This document shows, one piece after another, positions 9,347-17,507 of a stretch of 64,000 nt of DNA. The stretch's first letter is position 1. Every line of letters starts with the position of its first letter. Origin of the DNA: Chryseobacterium ureilyticum (GTDB taxonomy: Bacteria > Bacteroidota > Bacteroidia > Flavobacteriales > Weeksellaceae); NCBI RefSeq assembly GCF_900156735.1, contig NZ_FTOL01000001.1, positions 186,001-250,000 of the forward strand, given 5' to 3'. Both the position numbers and the translations under genes were made by a program. The notes under the pieces are model-generated. The model was not told where the DNA came from and searched no databases. It saw only the letters and a program-made list of their open reading frames with translations.

Positions 9347-9580
9347 TTAAGCTGTTTTCTTATCCTTAGTCTTTTTTTTATCTTTTGATTTTTGAGTATT
9401 CTCAGCAGTTTTGGTCTTTGCATCACAACCTTTATGATGAGCATCAGAACAAGCCTTTTTATCTTTTACTGAGCATTCTTTTTTATCCTTTCCGGCGCAG
9501 CATCCACCTTCCTTAGGTTTTTCCTGAGCATAGCTGAATGTAAATAAACCGATAGCAAGAATTGAGATGAATTTTTTCAT
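9347..9580 (-). CDS. Small secreted Cys/Lys-rich protein
   Basis: A 77-residue product with a clear signal peptide (MKKFISILAIGLFTFSYAQ). The mature 58 residues hold six cysteines (GGCCAG, KKECSV, KACSDA, KGCDA spacing) and two adjacent histidines, then a lysine-rich tail without hydrophobic residues. The layout suggests a small periplasmic metal- or thiol-binding peptide, but no family was recognised. A minus-strand TATCTTTG (9664-9671) lies 84 bases upstream and may be its -7 box. The rest of the 250-bp gap up to 9830 shows nothing else. Confidence 0.6.
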   Translation of the reverse strand: MKKFISILAIGLFTFSYAQEKPKEGGCCAGKDKKECSVKDKKACSDAHHKGCDAKTKTAENTQKSKDKKKTKDKKTA

Positions 9581-9830
9581 GGTTTTTAAATTTTTAAGTC
9601 ACTAAATGTAATACTTTTTTGATTACTTGATCTGAACTGTAAAAAGATTGTTGATTGAAATGTCAAAGATATTAGTTAAATGCAATGTTTGTAAAGTGAT
9701 ATGATCAAATATTTCTAAAGAATCTTGTTCAGTAAAGAAGGCTAACATAGCTGATTGAAACGTCTTTGCGATCAAAAAAAAATCAAGTTCAAATTCTTTT
9801 TTATCATTACGCTTAAAAGAGATAAGAAAT

Positions 9831-10952
9831 TTATTTTTGGGTTTTTAACGATGCCTGAAATTCCTGAAGCTCTTTTTCCATAAAATCGGGATTATCGAGT
9901 TGTTTTCTCATAGATTTAATATTACCGATGGTACTTTCCACAGCCAATCTGAACCACGGGAACTCCTGACTCAAAGAAGTAAGTTTTGCCAAAGCTCTCA
10001 TTGGGTTTTCAGTTTGTGATAACTGTACAGCATGTTCATATCTAAAAACAGGGCAGTAGTAGTATTCTTCTGCTACATTATCCCATGCATCATTATCAGC
10101 CTCCGTATTAATCAGATATACCATCGCAAAAATAGAAGAGTCTGTATATCCTTCTGAGAATTTGAAACAGTCAAAAACAGATGCAGTATCATTTTGTTGT
10201 ATTTTTTTGTCAAATACTTCATGAAATACCTCATGTGAATGTTCTTTTTCATAGTGATTCCCAATGATATGAAGAACCGTTGCATATTCTACCTTTACGG
10301 CATCGTCCTCCGGATGATTTTTGTAGGCAGTTTCGATATATTCTTTGGCGGTAGGATTATCCAGTAGCACGCGGTGAAGTTTTGAAAGAGAAATAAGTTC
10401 TTCCTTGCTTAGATCTCTTCTGTCAGACATATTTTTCTCAAAATGAAGAAGAGCCTTTTTAGGATAGCGATCTTTTACAAATCTTTCAATTATTTGCCAG
10501 TGTTCAAGCTTTTCAAACTGAGACTGATCCCAGAAACGATAGAATATTGACATACGATCCCATTTTGACTGAATTTCTTTCCATTCTTTAAATAGATCAT
10601 TATAAGCTTGATAAGCAGGAAGTGTATTACCTCTTTCATCTTCAATTTGAATATTCACCTCGAGGCTCGGATCACAATGATATCTTTTAAAAGCCTCAAT
10701 AATTTCAAGGTTGAAACGATTCCCAGCTTCATCAATGGCTGGAATTGTGATTTCCTCTGCTACAACAGGAGTTTCTTCCTTTAATGTAGGGTTTACTTCT
10801 TTGTTTATTGGAGGAGTTGGTTGTTCCAATGGAACGAAAATCTCTTCATTAATTGGAGCAATATTTTCTTCAATAGGAGACTCATTTTTAAAAGTTACTT
10901 CATTTGTCTGATTTTTTTTCTTCCTCTTAAAAAGGAAATCAAATAGGCCCAT
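9831..10952 (-). CDS. Uncharacterised cytoplasmic protein, 373 aa
   Basis: No family recognised. The product opens MGLFDFLFKRKKKN, a short amphipathic and basic tip, followed by a low-complexity Glu/Pro/Thr linker to about residue 75. A mainly helical domain follows, with aromatic and acidic residues (WKEIQSKWDRMSIFYRFW) and repeat-like helices (YIETAYKNHPEDDAVKVEYATVLHIIG) resembling TPR units. There are no signal peptide or membrane segments. It is divergent from the TetR-type gene at 11061 and shares the 108-bp spacer containing that gene's operator, so it could be affected by the same repressor. Confidence 0.6.
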   Translation of the reverse strand: MGLFDFLFKRKKKNQTNEVTFKNESPIEENIAPINEEIFVPLEQPTPPINKEVNPTLKEETPVVAEEITIPAIDEAGNRFNLEIIEAFKRYHCDPSLEVNIQIEDERGNTLPAYQAYNDLFKEWKEIQSKWDRMSIFYRFWDQSQFEKLEHWQIIERFVKDRYPKKALLHFEKNMSDRRDLSKEELISLSKLHRVLLDNPTAKEYIETAYKNHPEDDAVKVEYATVLHIIGNHYEKEHSHEVFHEVFDKKIQQNDTASVFDCFKFSEGYTDSSIFAMVYLINTEADNDAWDNVAEEYYYCPVFRYEHAVQLSQTENPMRALAKLTSLSQEFPWFRLAVESTIGNIKSMRKQLDNPDFMEKELQEFQASLKTQK

Positions 10953-10998
10953 ACCTTTAGTTTTTTGTAAATATAAATTAAATCTATATTAAAAAATC

Positions 10999-11038
10999 AA
11001 TCAATCGTTTGATTTTATGAAAAACTTATGTAAATTTG
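10999..11038 (+). promoter_or_regulatory. Promoter with overlapping TetR-type operator
   Basis: TTTG at 11008-11011, then 19 bases, then TAAATTTG at 11031-11038: an exact match to the Bacteroidota -33/-7 arrangement. A 16-bp dyad, AATCAATCGTTTGATT (10999-11014, all pairs except the two flanking the central CG), covers the -33 element. A repressor bound here would block this promoter. The likely ligand is the TetR protein encoded just downstream. Confidence 0.75.
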
Positions 11039-11060
11039 CCCCCTGAAAAATGGAAGTGAT

Positions 11061-11687
11061 ATGATTTCAAAAGAAGAAAATATATTATTTGCTGCAGAAA
11101 AACTCTTTGCTGAAAAGGGTTTTGACGGAACTTCTACCAGGGAAATATCCAAGGCAGCAAATGTAAATATCTCTATGATCTCTTACTATTTTGGATCTAA
11201 GGAAAAACTTTATGAAAAATTAGTAGAATACAGAATGAATGAAGGACAGTTTTTCTCAAGGGATATTGTAGGAAGAACTGACCTTAATGACTGGCAAAAG
11301 ATTGAAAAAATAATAGATCAGTTTTCAAACAGGATAAGAACCCAGAAATGTTTTTACAGGATCATGCAGCGTGAACAGCTTCACACAGACAATCCACAGA
11401 TCGTAGCATTTTTGAAAGAAACCAAAATGTCATTCCTTTCTATGTATTCCAGAATACTGGAAAGCGGGCTGAAGAGTGGCGTTTTTACAAAAAATCCTCC
11501 TATTTATCTGCTTCATTCTACTATAAGCGGAACTCTTTTTTATGCATTCAATGCCAAAGAAATGTACAAGGAATTCCTGAATGATACAGATGATGAGGAA
11601 ACTTTTGACGAAAAATTTTATACAGAACTTAATAGACATATAAAACATTTACTAAAAGACCTTTTAGGTTATGAAGAGAATAAATAA
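11061..11687 (+). CDS. TetR/AcrR-family transcriptional regulator
   Basis: A 208-residue repressor. The N-terminal helix-turn-helix is standard: ILFAAEKLFAEKGFDGTSTREISKAANVNISMISYYFGSKEKLYEKL at roughly residues 8-54. The rest is the helical ligand-binding domain. It is the first gene of an efflux operon and ends 17 bases inside the next gene, so it is almost certainly the local, autoregulating repressor of the pump. The inducer is unknown. The 22-base leader starts right after a well-formed promoter with an operator-like dyad. Confidence 0.93.
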   Translation: MISKEENILFAAEKLFAEKGFDGTSTREISKAANVNISMISYYFGSKEKLYEKLVEYRMNEGQFFSRDIVGRTDLNDWQKIEKIIDQFSNRIRTQKCFYRIMQREQLHTDNPQIVAFLKETKMSFLSMYSRILESGLKSGVFTKNPPIYLLHSTISGTLFYAFNAKEMYKEFLNDTDDEETFDEKFYTELNRHIKHLLKDLLGYEENK

Positions 11688-12987
11688 CTCAGTGATTGCA
11701 TTATCACTATTCGTAGGGATAGCAAATGCAAATGCTCAGGAGAAAAAGACCCTTTCTCTTGATGAAGCTGTGCAGCTGGGAATCCAGAACAGCAAAAATC
11801 TCAAGATCGATGCAGCCAAGATCGAAGAGGCTACAGCTGACCTTTTGGAAGCTAAGAACAGACAACTTCCCGAATTGAAGATTTCAGGAAGCTATATGTA
11901 TCTTCCGATAAAGCCAAACGTAGATATTAAACTTCCGGGAGTTTCCGGTGGAGCAGGAGGTCCGGAAATACATCAGGTAGTGTATGGTTCTGCTAATTTA
12001 AGTGTTCCGATCTATAGTGGTGGAAGGATAAAATACGGAATTCAGTCCGCAAAATATCTGGTAGAAGCTTCAAAATTAAGTACGGAAAATGACAAAATAG
12101 CCATTGCTTACAACGTTGCCCAGGCGTATAATAATTTGTTTAAAGCCAATCAATCCATCAAAGTTTTTGAAGAAAATCTTGCCGCTTCTCAAAAGAGAGA
12201 TGAGACTTTCATGAAAATGGAAAATAACGGATTGATCGCCAGAAATGACAGATTAAAAGCGAATCTTCAGACATCCAATATTGAACTTCAGTTACTTGAA
12301 GCTAAAAACAACTACAATATTGCCAATATCAATATGGATTTGTTATTAGGACTTTCTGAAACTACAGAGCTTGAAGTGGATGAGAACTATATTGAAGAAG
12401 GTGCGGAAGTGAAGCCCGTTAATTTCTATGTGAATGAAGCCCGAGAAAACCGTAAAGATCTTCAGGCTTTGGCTCAGCAAAGAAAAGCTGCAGAATTGGG
12501 AACAAAGGCAGCAAAAGCAGAAAACCTTCCTTCATTGGCATTTACAGGTGGATATGTAGCAGCAGATATTCCTAAATTTCTTACAGTTTACAATGCTGTG
12601 AATGTAGGAATCGGACTTTCGTATAATCTATCCAATATCTGGAAAGAAAATTCATCATTAAAACAGTCTCAGGCGAGAGAAAAACAACTTGCTGCTACCG
12701 ATGAACTACTGAATGATAACATTAAGCTTGACGTAAACAGAGAATATCAGAATAACGATTACTCTCATAAAAGAATCGCGGTTTTTGAGAAATCAGCTGA
12801 ACAGGCTAATGAAAACTACAGAATTACAAAAAATAAATACGACAACGGTCTTGCAACCATGACAGAATTACTGGATGCAGATGCAGCTCAGATTGCAGCT
12901 AACGTTGGAGTAATCAATGCAAAAGCAGACGCAGCTTTAGCTTACAGAAAACTATTACAAACAACAGGTACTTTAACATTTAAATAA
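11671..12987 (+). CDS. TolC-family outer-membrane efflux protein
   Basis: A 438-residue protein with signal peptide ending ANANAQ. Two OEP repeats are visible, each with a long coiled helical pair: the first around LSLDEAVQLGIQNSKNLKID and the second with VNEARENRKDLQALAQQRKAAE, ending in ITKNKYDNGLATMTELLDADAA. This architecture forms the trimeric exit duct of tripartite pumps. It overlaps the TetR gene and is 16 bases before the adaptor gene, so the pump genes form one operon. Confidence 0.92.
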   Translation: MKRINNSVIALSLFVGIANANAQEKKTLSLDEAVQLGIQNSKNLKIDAAKIEEATADLLEAKNRQLPELKISGSYMYLPIKPNVDIKLPGVSGGAGGPEIHQVVYGSANLSVPIYSGGRIKYGIQSAKYLVEASKLSTENDKIAIAYNVAQAYNNLFKANQSIKVFEENLAASQKRDETFMKMENNGLIARNDRLKANLQTSNIELQLLEAKNNYNIANINMDLLLGLSETTELEVDENYIEEGAEVKPVNFYVNEARENRKDLQALAQQRKAAELGTKAAKAENLPSLAFTGGYVAADIPKFLTVYNAVNVGIGLSYNLSNIWKENSSLKQSQAREKQLAATDELLNDNIKLDVNREYQNNDYSHKRIAVFEKSAEQANENYRITKNKYDNGLATMTELLDADAAQIAANVGVINAKADAALAYRKLLQTTGTLTFK

Positions 12988-13003
12988 TCAGATCGAAACC
13001 AAA

Positions 13004-14107
13004 ATGGAAAATAATAATACACAGGCAGTTGAACCTAAAAAGAAAAAAAGCTTAGTTTTTCCTATCATTTTAGCAGCTGTAGTAATCGGAGGAGGTATCT
13101 ATGGTTACAGAGCATATAGCTACGGACAGTATCATGAAGAAACTGACGATGCTCAGATTACATCCAATATGGCACCGGTAATTTCCAAAATTTCAGGATA
13201 TGTAGCTGAGGTGAAGGTAAAGGATAACCAATTCGTAAAGAAAGGAGATACCCTTGTCATCTTAGACAACAGAGATCAGAAAATGGCTCTTGAACAATCT
13301 CAGGCGGCTTTAACAACTGCAAAAAGCAATATCTCTACAGCAGAAGCTACTACAACAGCTACTTCTAAGAATATCAACAGCTCTGAAGCAGCAGTAGCTA
13401 CAGCAAATGCACAGATTGAAGCAGCAAAAGTAAATGTTTGGAAAACGTCTCAGGATTTAAAAAGATATGCAAACCTTGTAAAAGATCATTCTATTACGGA
13501 ACAGCAATATGAGCAGGCTTTAGCAGCAAAACAATCTGCGGATAAACAACTTCAGGTATTGGTAGAGCAAAGAAACCAAATTGCTCAGCAGACTACCATC
13601 GCTTCTTCTCAGACAGCAGCAAGCTCTCAACAAATTAGCGTTGCGAATTCTGTTGCAAAGCAAAGAGAGGTGGATGTAGAAAACGCGAGATTAAACTTAT
13701 CATACACAGTAATTTTAGCTCCTGAAGACGGATATGTTGGAAAAGTATCTACACAGGCAGGTCAGTATTTACAGGCGGGAGCTCAGTTGTTTTCTTTGGT
13801 TAAAAACGACCAGAAATGGGTAGTGGCAAACTTTAAAGAAACACAGGTAGATAAAATGGTGGAAGGACAAAAAGTGAAAATTGAAATTGATGCTTTCCCT
13901 GATAAAGAATTTGATGGAGTGGTAAGTTCATTCTCTCCGGCTACCGGTGCTACATTCTCTATTCTTCCTCCGGATAATGCGAGTGGTAACTTCGTAAAAG
14001 TAGTACAGAGACTTCCTGTAAAAATCGATTTTGTAAATCTTGATAAGAATATCGCAAAAAGATTAAGAACAGGAATGAATGTGAAAGCAGAAGTTTCATT
14101 GAAATAA
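13004..14107 (+). CDS. EmrA/HlyD-family membrane-fusion adaptor
   Basis: A 367-residue adaptor. A Lys-rich cytoplasmic tip leads into one membrane helix (residues about 16-35), then EETDDAQITSNMAPVISKISGYV, the typical EmrA lipoyl start. A long Ala/Gln/Ser-rich coiled-coil hairpin follows (about 90-225), then the second lipoyl half (VILAPEDGYVGKVSTQAGQYL) and a beta-barrel domain. It links the inner-membrane transporter to the TolC-type channel. Its coiled coil is rich in alanine and short residues, as usual for EmrA. Confidence 0.92.
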   Translation: MENNNTQAVEPKKKKSLVFPIILAAVVIGGGIYGYRAYSYGQYHEETDDAQITSNMAPVISKISGYVAEVKVKDNQFVKKGDTLVILDNRDQKMALEQSQAALTTAKSNISTAEATTTATSKNINSSEAAVATANAQIEAAKVNVWKTSQDLKRYANLVKDHSITEQQYEQALAAKQSADKQLQVLVEQRNQIAQQTTIASSQTAASSQQISVANSVAKQREVDVENARLNLSYTVILAPEDGYVGKVSTQAGQYLQAGAQLFSLVKNDQKWVVANFKETQVDKMVEGQKVKIEIDAFPDKEFDGVVSSFSPATGATFSILPPDNASGNFVKVVQRLPVKIDFVNLDKNIAKRLRTGMNVKAEVSLK

Positions 14108-14251
14108 TACTTAAAACTGTTTAAAAGTCAATTAACCTCGTTATGAATAGTGAATGTATTTTGTGGCATTAAATAAAATAGGCTGCTTTAAAATTCATTA
14201 TCTATTACGAATCAAAATTGATCATTGGCTTTTTAACATCGTAAAAAACTT

Positions 14252-15829
14252 ATGCAAGATTCATTAGTAGAATATGGAGCCCGAAGAGTGATCATTACGA
14301 TCACAGCAATTCTTTGTGCTCTGCTTGAGATTGTGGACTCCACGATTGTGAACGTTGCCCTTAATGAAATGAAGGGTAACCTTGGGGCTACACTTTCAGA
14401 AGTGGGCTGGGTGATTACTGCCTATGCGATCGGAAACGTAATTATCGTACCGATGACCAGCTGGCTTTCTCAGCAGTTCGGACGTAGAAATTACTTTGCA
14501 GCTTCCATTATCATATTTACCATATTTTCATTCCTCTGCGGAAACGCAACGAATATCTGGGAATTGGTATTTTTCAGACTGATGCAGGGAATTGGTGGGG
14601 GAGCCCTTTTAGTAACCTCACAGACAATCATCACAGAGTCTTACCCTATTGAAAAAAGAAGTATGGCTCAGGCGATTTATGGATTGGGAGTAATCATTGG
14701 TCCTACATTGGGACCACCGCTGGGAGGATACATCGTTGATAATTATAGCTGGCCGTATATTTTCTATATCAATATTCCGATCGGGATTGCAGCAACTTTA
14801 ATGACGCTTCAGTTCGTAAGAAGTCCAAAATATGCAGAAAAACGTAGAGTTTCAGATGTAGACTGGATTGGTATTGCTTTGTTGGCAGTAACGGTAGGTT
14901 CATTACAGTTCATCCTGGAGAGAGGTCATGAAGAAGACTGGTTTGAAAGTGGAATGATCGTAGCCTTTACAGTGGCAGCCGTATTAGGATTTATATTATT
15001 CCTTTGGCGGGAACTTACTTTTAAATATCCGATTGTAGAGCTCAGGGTATTAAAAAATGGAAACTTAAGAATCGGAACGGTGATGTCGTTTGTGTTGGGA
15101 TTTGGGTTGTATGGATCTACATTTATCGTTCCGCTTTATACACAGAGTATTTTGGGGTGGACGGCACTTCAGTCGGGAGCATTGATGATTCCGGCAGCAT
15201 TGACAACAGCTTTCATGATGCCGATTATCGGAAAATTGTTAACGAAAGGTGCAAAACAGCAGATCTTGGTTTCTCTGGGACTGTTCATCTTCTTTATCTA
15301 TAGCTTCTGGGGGTATAAAATTCTAACTCCTGATACAAGTAAAGAAGCCTTCTTCTGGATGCTTATTGTGAGAGGTGCTGGTTTAGGACTATTATTTATT
15401 CCAATTACCTCACTATCATTAAGTACTTTGAAAGGTCAGGAAATCGGACAGGGAGCAGCCTTTACAGGGATGATGAGACAGCTGGGCGGATCTTTTGGGA
15501 TTGCAGCCATCACAACCTTTATTGCGAATGCCGGGCAGACATACAGGAATAATTTGATTTCCCATCTGGATTCAAATAGTTTTGAAGTTCAGCAAAGAAT
15601 TAATGCTTTAAAAGCAAACTTTATAGCAAAAGGAATGACACCTGATGCAGCACTGAATGCAGCTTATAAAATGCTTGATCTATCCGTAACCAAACAGGCA
15701 ACTGTATTGTCTTATATGGATGTATTTCTTTACCTCGGGGTAATATTTTTAATATGTATTCCGTTTATCTTATTTATTAAAGAAAGAAAAAGTAAAGAAA
15801 AGATAGATTTGAGTGAAGCCATGCACTAA
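14252..15829 (+). CDS. EmrB/QacA-type MFS drug:proton antiporter (DHA2)
   Basis: A 525-residue protein with about 14 membrane segments. Family motifs are intact: LLEIVDSTIVNVAL in helix 1, WLSQQFGRRNYF (motif A), FFRLMQGIGGGALL, and IGPTLGPPLGGYI (motif C, antiporter signature). It would move a hydrophobic drug out in exchange for protons, working with the adaptor and TolC partner upstream. The 144-base spacer before it contains a copy of a dispersed spacer motif (14206-14228) but no clear promoter, so it is probably co-transcribed. Confidence 0.93.
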   Translation: MQDSLVEYGARRVIITITAILCALLEIVDSTIVNVALNEMKGNLGATLSEVGWVITAYAIGNVIIVPMTSWLSQQFGRRNYFAASIIIFTIFSFLCGNATNIWELVFFRLMQGIGGGALLVTSQTIITESYPIEKRSMAQAIYGLGVIIGPTLGPPLGGYIVDNYSWPYIFYINIPIGIAATLMTLQFVRSPKYAEKRRVSDVDWIGIALLAVTVGSLQFILERGHEEDWFESGMIVAFTVAAVLGFILFLWRELTFKYPIVELRVLKNGNLRIGTVMSFVLGFGLYGSTFIVPLYTQSILGWTALQSGALMIPAALTTAFMMPIIGKLLTKGAKQQILVSLGLFIFFIYSFWGYKILTPDTSKEAFFWMLIVRGAGLGLLFIPITSLSLSTLKGQEIGQGAAFTGMMRQLGGSFGIAAITTFIANAGQTYRNNLISHLDSNSFEVQQRINALKANFIAKGMTPDAALNAAYKMLDLSVTKQATVLSYMDVFLYLGVIFLICIPFILFIKERKSKEKIDLSEAMH

Positions 15830-15838
15830 ATTTTAATC

Positions 15839-15868
15839 AAAACCTCCGAGAATATCGGAGGTTTTTTT
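15839..15868 (+). terminator. Terminator of the efflux operon
   Basis: AAAACCTCCGA / TCGGAGGTTTTTTT with a five-base loop, ten bases after the emrB stop. Confidence 0.88.
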
Positions 15869-15900
15869 GTAAATGAAAATATGGATATTTCTCTGTTAAT

Positions 15901-15940
15901 CAATATCAATATCAATATCAATATCAATATCAATATCAAT
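15901..15940. repeat. Hexanucleotide microsatellite (CAATAT)6.7
   Basis: Forty bases made of perfect CAATAT units, ending CAAT directly against the palindromic repeat at 15935. The second copy of that palindrome (28723) is preceded by the similar but unexpanded ATATCAACATCAATAGG, so the array looks like expansion of the element's own edge. Confidence 0.95.
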
Positions 15941-16003
15941 AGGAGCGGGTTTTAGCCCGTTCTCATTATAAATTCCCACATCCATTCGGCTTTAGCCAAA
16001 ATT
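15935..16003. repeat. Dispersed double-hairpin repeat, copy A
   Basis: ATCAATAGGAGCGGGTTTTA, then the matching CCCG arm and TCTCAT, then about 20 bases to a second small hairpin GGCTTTAGCC (15988-15997). The same layout recurs at 28723-28786 and, with an insertion, at 38147-38237. It lies in the convergent space between emrB and the DoxD-like gene. Confidence 0.8.
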
Positions 16004-16023
16004 TAAAAACATTTGTTTATAAA

Positions 16024-17040
16024 CTATTGCTGTATGGCTTGTACCCATTCAAGCCCACTGATGTCAATCAGTTTTAAAGTATGGATCGCGTCTTTTTGAA
16101 TAATATCATTAATCCTAATATTCATATCTGCTTTTGCCCCCAATGGAATAACAAGACTGTGCTTCCCTGGTTTCACTTTGGCTACATAATGGTTTTTGAT
16201 ATTATCTTTGGAGAACTTTGAAAGCTCTTTATGATCTATTTCTTTTAAAATCTTTCCGTTTTTATCCAGAATGTGAATCCCTATGAGGAAAGAACCATAT
16301 ACATCTGCGCCTTCTGTTCTATAGACCTCAAATTTTAAATCTGAATTATTATGCGAAATATTTGAGATTTCAAGTTTCGGTTTTACAGACTTATTGTGTA
16401 AAGTTCCCCAGACACCGCCATGAAAATACTGATTGGTGTAAAGTGTAAGCCCGAAAATAATAAGAGAACCTATTAATACAAAAACTTTAGGTTGAGAAAT
16501 AGGAAGTTTTCCGGATCCCAGCCATTGAAACCACTTCGTTTGAGTAAAAGTCTTATTTTTCCTTATCAAATAATTGTCAAGAGAATAATCACCACTTCCG
16601 CTAAGGAACAAAACAAAGCCGCCTGCAACTCCCAAAACCCCGATTTGCCATTCATCCAGACAGGTAGTTCCCAACCAGCCCGAACCTAATAAAATTCCCA
16701 AAGCAAGACTGAAAATACCAATGCTCATCAATCGGGTAAACAGTCCAAGGATAATAAATAATCCTACAATAGCCTCAATGATAGTAAACATCATCATAGA
16801 TCTTTGTAACGCATCAGGGTGAGTAACCAGATATTCGATTATAGGTTTTATTCCTAAAGCATTGGGTAAAAAATGATTAAACTTTTCACCGATATATCCT
16901 TTTTCATCAGGAATAAGCTTGTTTTCAAGGATAAGTCTGCGCCAGAAAGCAGAAAAATAAGTCCATCCGATAACCATACGGAGGGATAAAGTATATAAAC
17001 CAGCCAGATTAGAAGACTGACTGTTTGTAGTATGTTTCAT
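16024..17040 (-). CDS. DoxD/DoxA-like membrane protein (thiosulfate:quinone oxidoreductase small-subunit type)
   Basis: A 338-residue fusion-like protein. The first 165 residues are a DoxX/DoxD membrane domain with four helices (start SLRMVIGWTYFSAFWRRL, then SMMMFTIIEAIVGLFIILGLF and IGVLGVAGGFVLFLSGSGDYSLD). A fifth helix near 190-205 leads to a soluble beta domain to the C-terminus that resembles DoxA. In archaea DoxD and DoxA together oxidise thiosulfate and reduce quinone; activity here is inference. It lies 52 bases after a small secreted-protein gene in the same direction. Confidence 0.78.
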   Translation of the reverse strand: MKHTTNSQSSNLAGLYTLSLRMVIGWTYFSAFWRRLILENKLIPDEKGYIGEKFNHFLPNALGIKPIIEYLVTHPDALQRSMMMFTIIEAIVGLFIILGLFTRLMSIGIFSLALGILLGSGWLGTTCLDEWQIGVLGVAGGFVLFLSGSGDYSLDNYLIRKNKTFTQTKWFQWLGSGKLPISQPKVFVLIGSLIIFGLTLYTNQYFHGGVWGTLHNKSVKPKLEISNISHNNSDLKFEVYRTEGADVYGSFLIGIHILDKNGKILKEIDHKELSKFSKDNIKNHYVAKVKPGKHSLVIPLGAKADMNIRINDIIQKDAIHTLKLIDISGLEWVQAIQQ

Positions 17041-17092
17041 TGAAATTAATATTATATTGTAAAAAACTGATTGTAATGGATTAAAAAGTTTT

Positions 17093-17449
17093 TTAAACCA
17101 GATTTAATTTCAGTCTTTTAAATAAAATATATTTCGGTGGGCTGTTTCCGGTAGTATGCCCTGAATAGTCGTTAAAAGTAAGATTTCCTTCCTGGATATT
17201 TTTCACAGAAGCAGTAAAGTCCAAAAAGGCATTAGAATGTTTAGCTTTAATTACTGTTTTTGAAACCGATATTTTAGAGGAAATAGAGGTGAAATCACAG
17301 CTTGATGCAAGATTAGATGTTGTTTTAACCTTATTTAAGCCACTGATATACTGAATGTCAAAAATATCAAGAACATTCCTTTTTACAGAACACGGAGATA
17401 ATGAAAACGCTAATATAAGCATCATTATGATGGCTTTGTAGGTCTTCAT
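17093..17449 (-). CDS. Small secreted or lipid-anchored protein upstream of the DoxD-like gene
   Basis: 118 residues from ATG 17449. The N-terminus MKTYKAIIMMLILAFSLSPCS is a signal peptide with a cysteine after it, either a weak lipobox (LSPC) or a structural cysteine. VKRNVLDIFDIQYISGLNKVKTT, a later SSCDF and a conserved-looking end are visible, but no family name is known to me. An in-frame ATG at 17470 would add seven polar residues; the -7 box ends only five bases ahead of it, so 17449 with a leader of about 20 bases is more likely. Confidence 0.6.
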   Translation of the reverse strand: MKTYKAIIMMLILAFSLSPCSVKRNVLDIFDIQYISGLNKVKTTSNLASSCDFTSISSKISVSKTVIKAKHSNAFLDFTASVKNIQEGNLTFNDYSGHTTGNSPPKYILFKRLKLNLV

Positions 17450-17475
17450 ATGGATCTTGGTGTCTGACATTGCTA

Positions 17476-17507
17476 CAAAACTACACTTTATTTTAATTTC
17501 TGCTCAA
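17476..17507 (-). promoter_or_regulatory. Promoter for the small protein / DoxD-like operon
   Basis: On the minus strand TTG (17507-17505), 21 bases, then TAGTTTTG (17483-17476). This fits the Bacteroidota promoter layout and sits inside the 3' end of the upstream hydrolase gene, so the two genes at 17449 and 17040 can be transcribed on their own. Confidence 0.6.
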
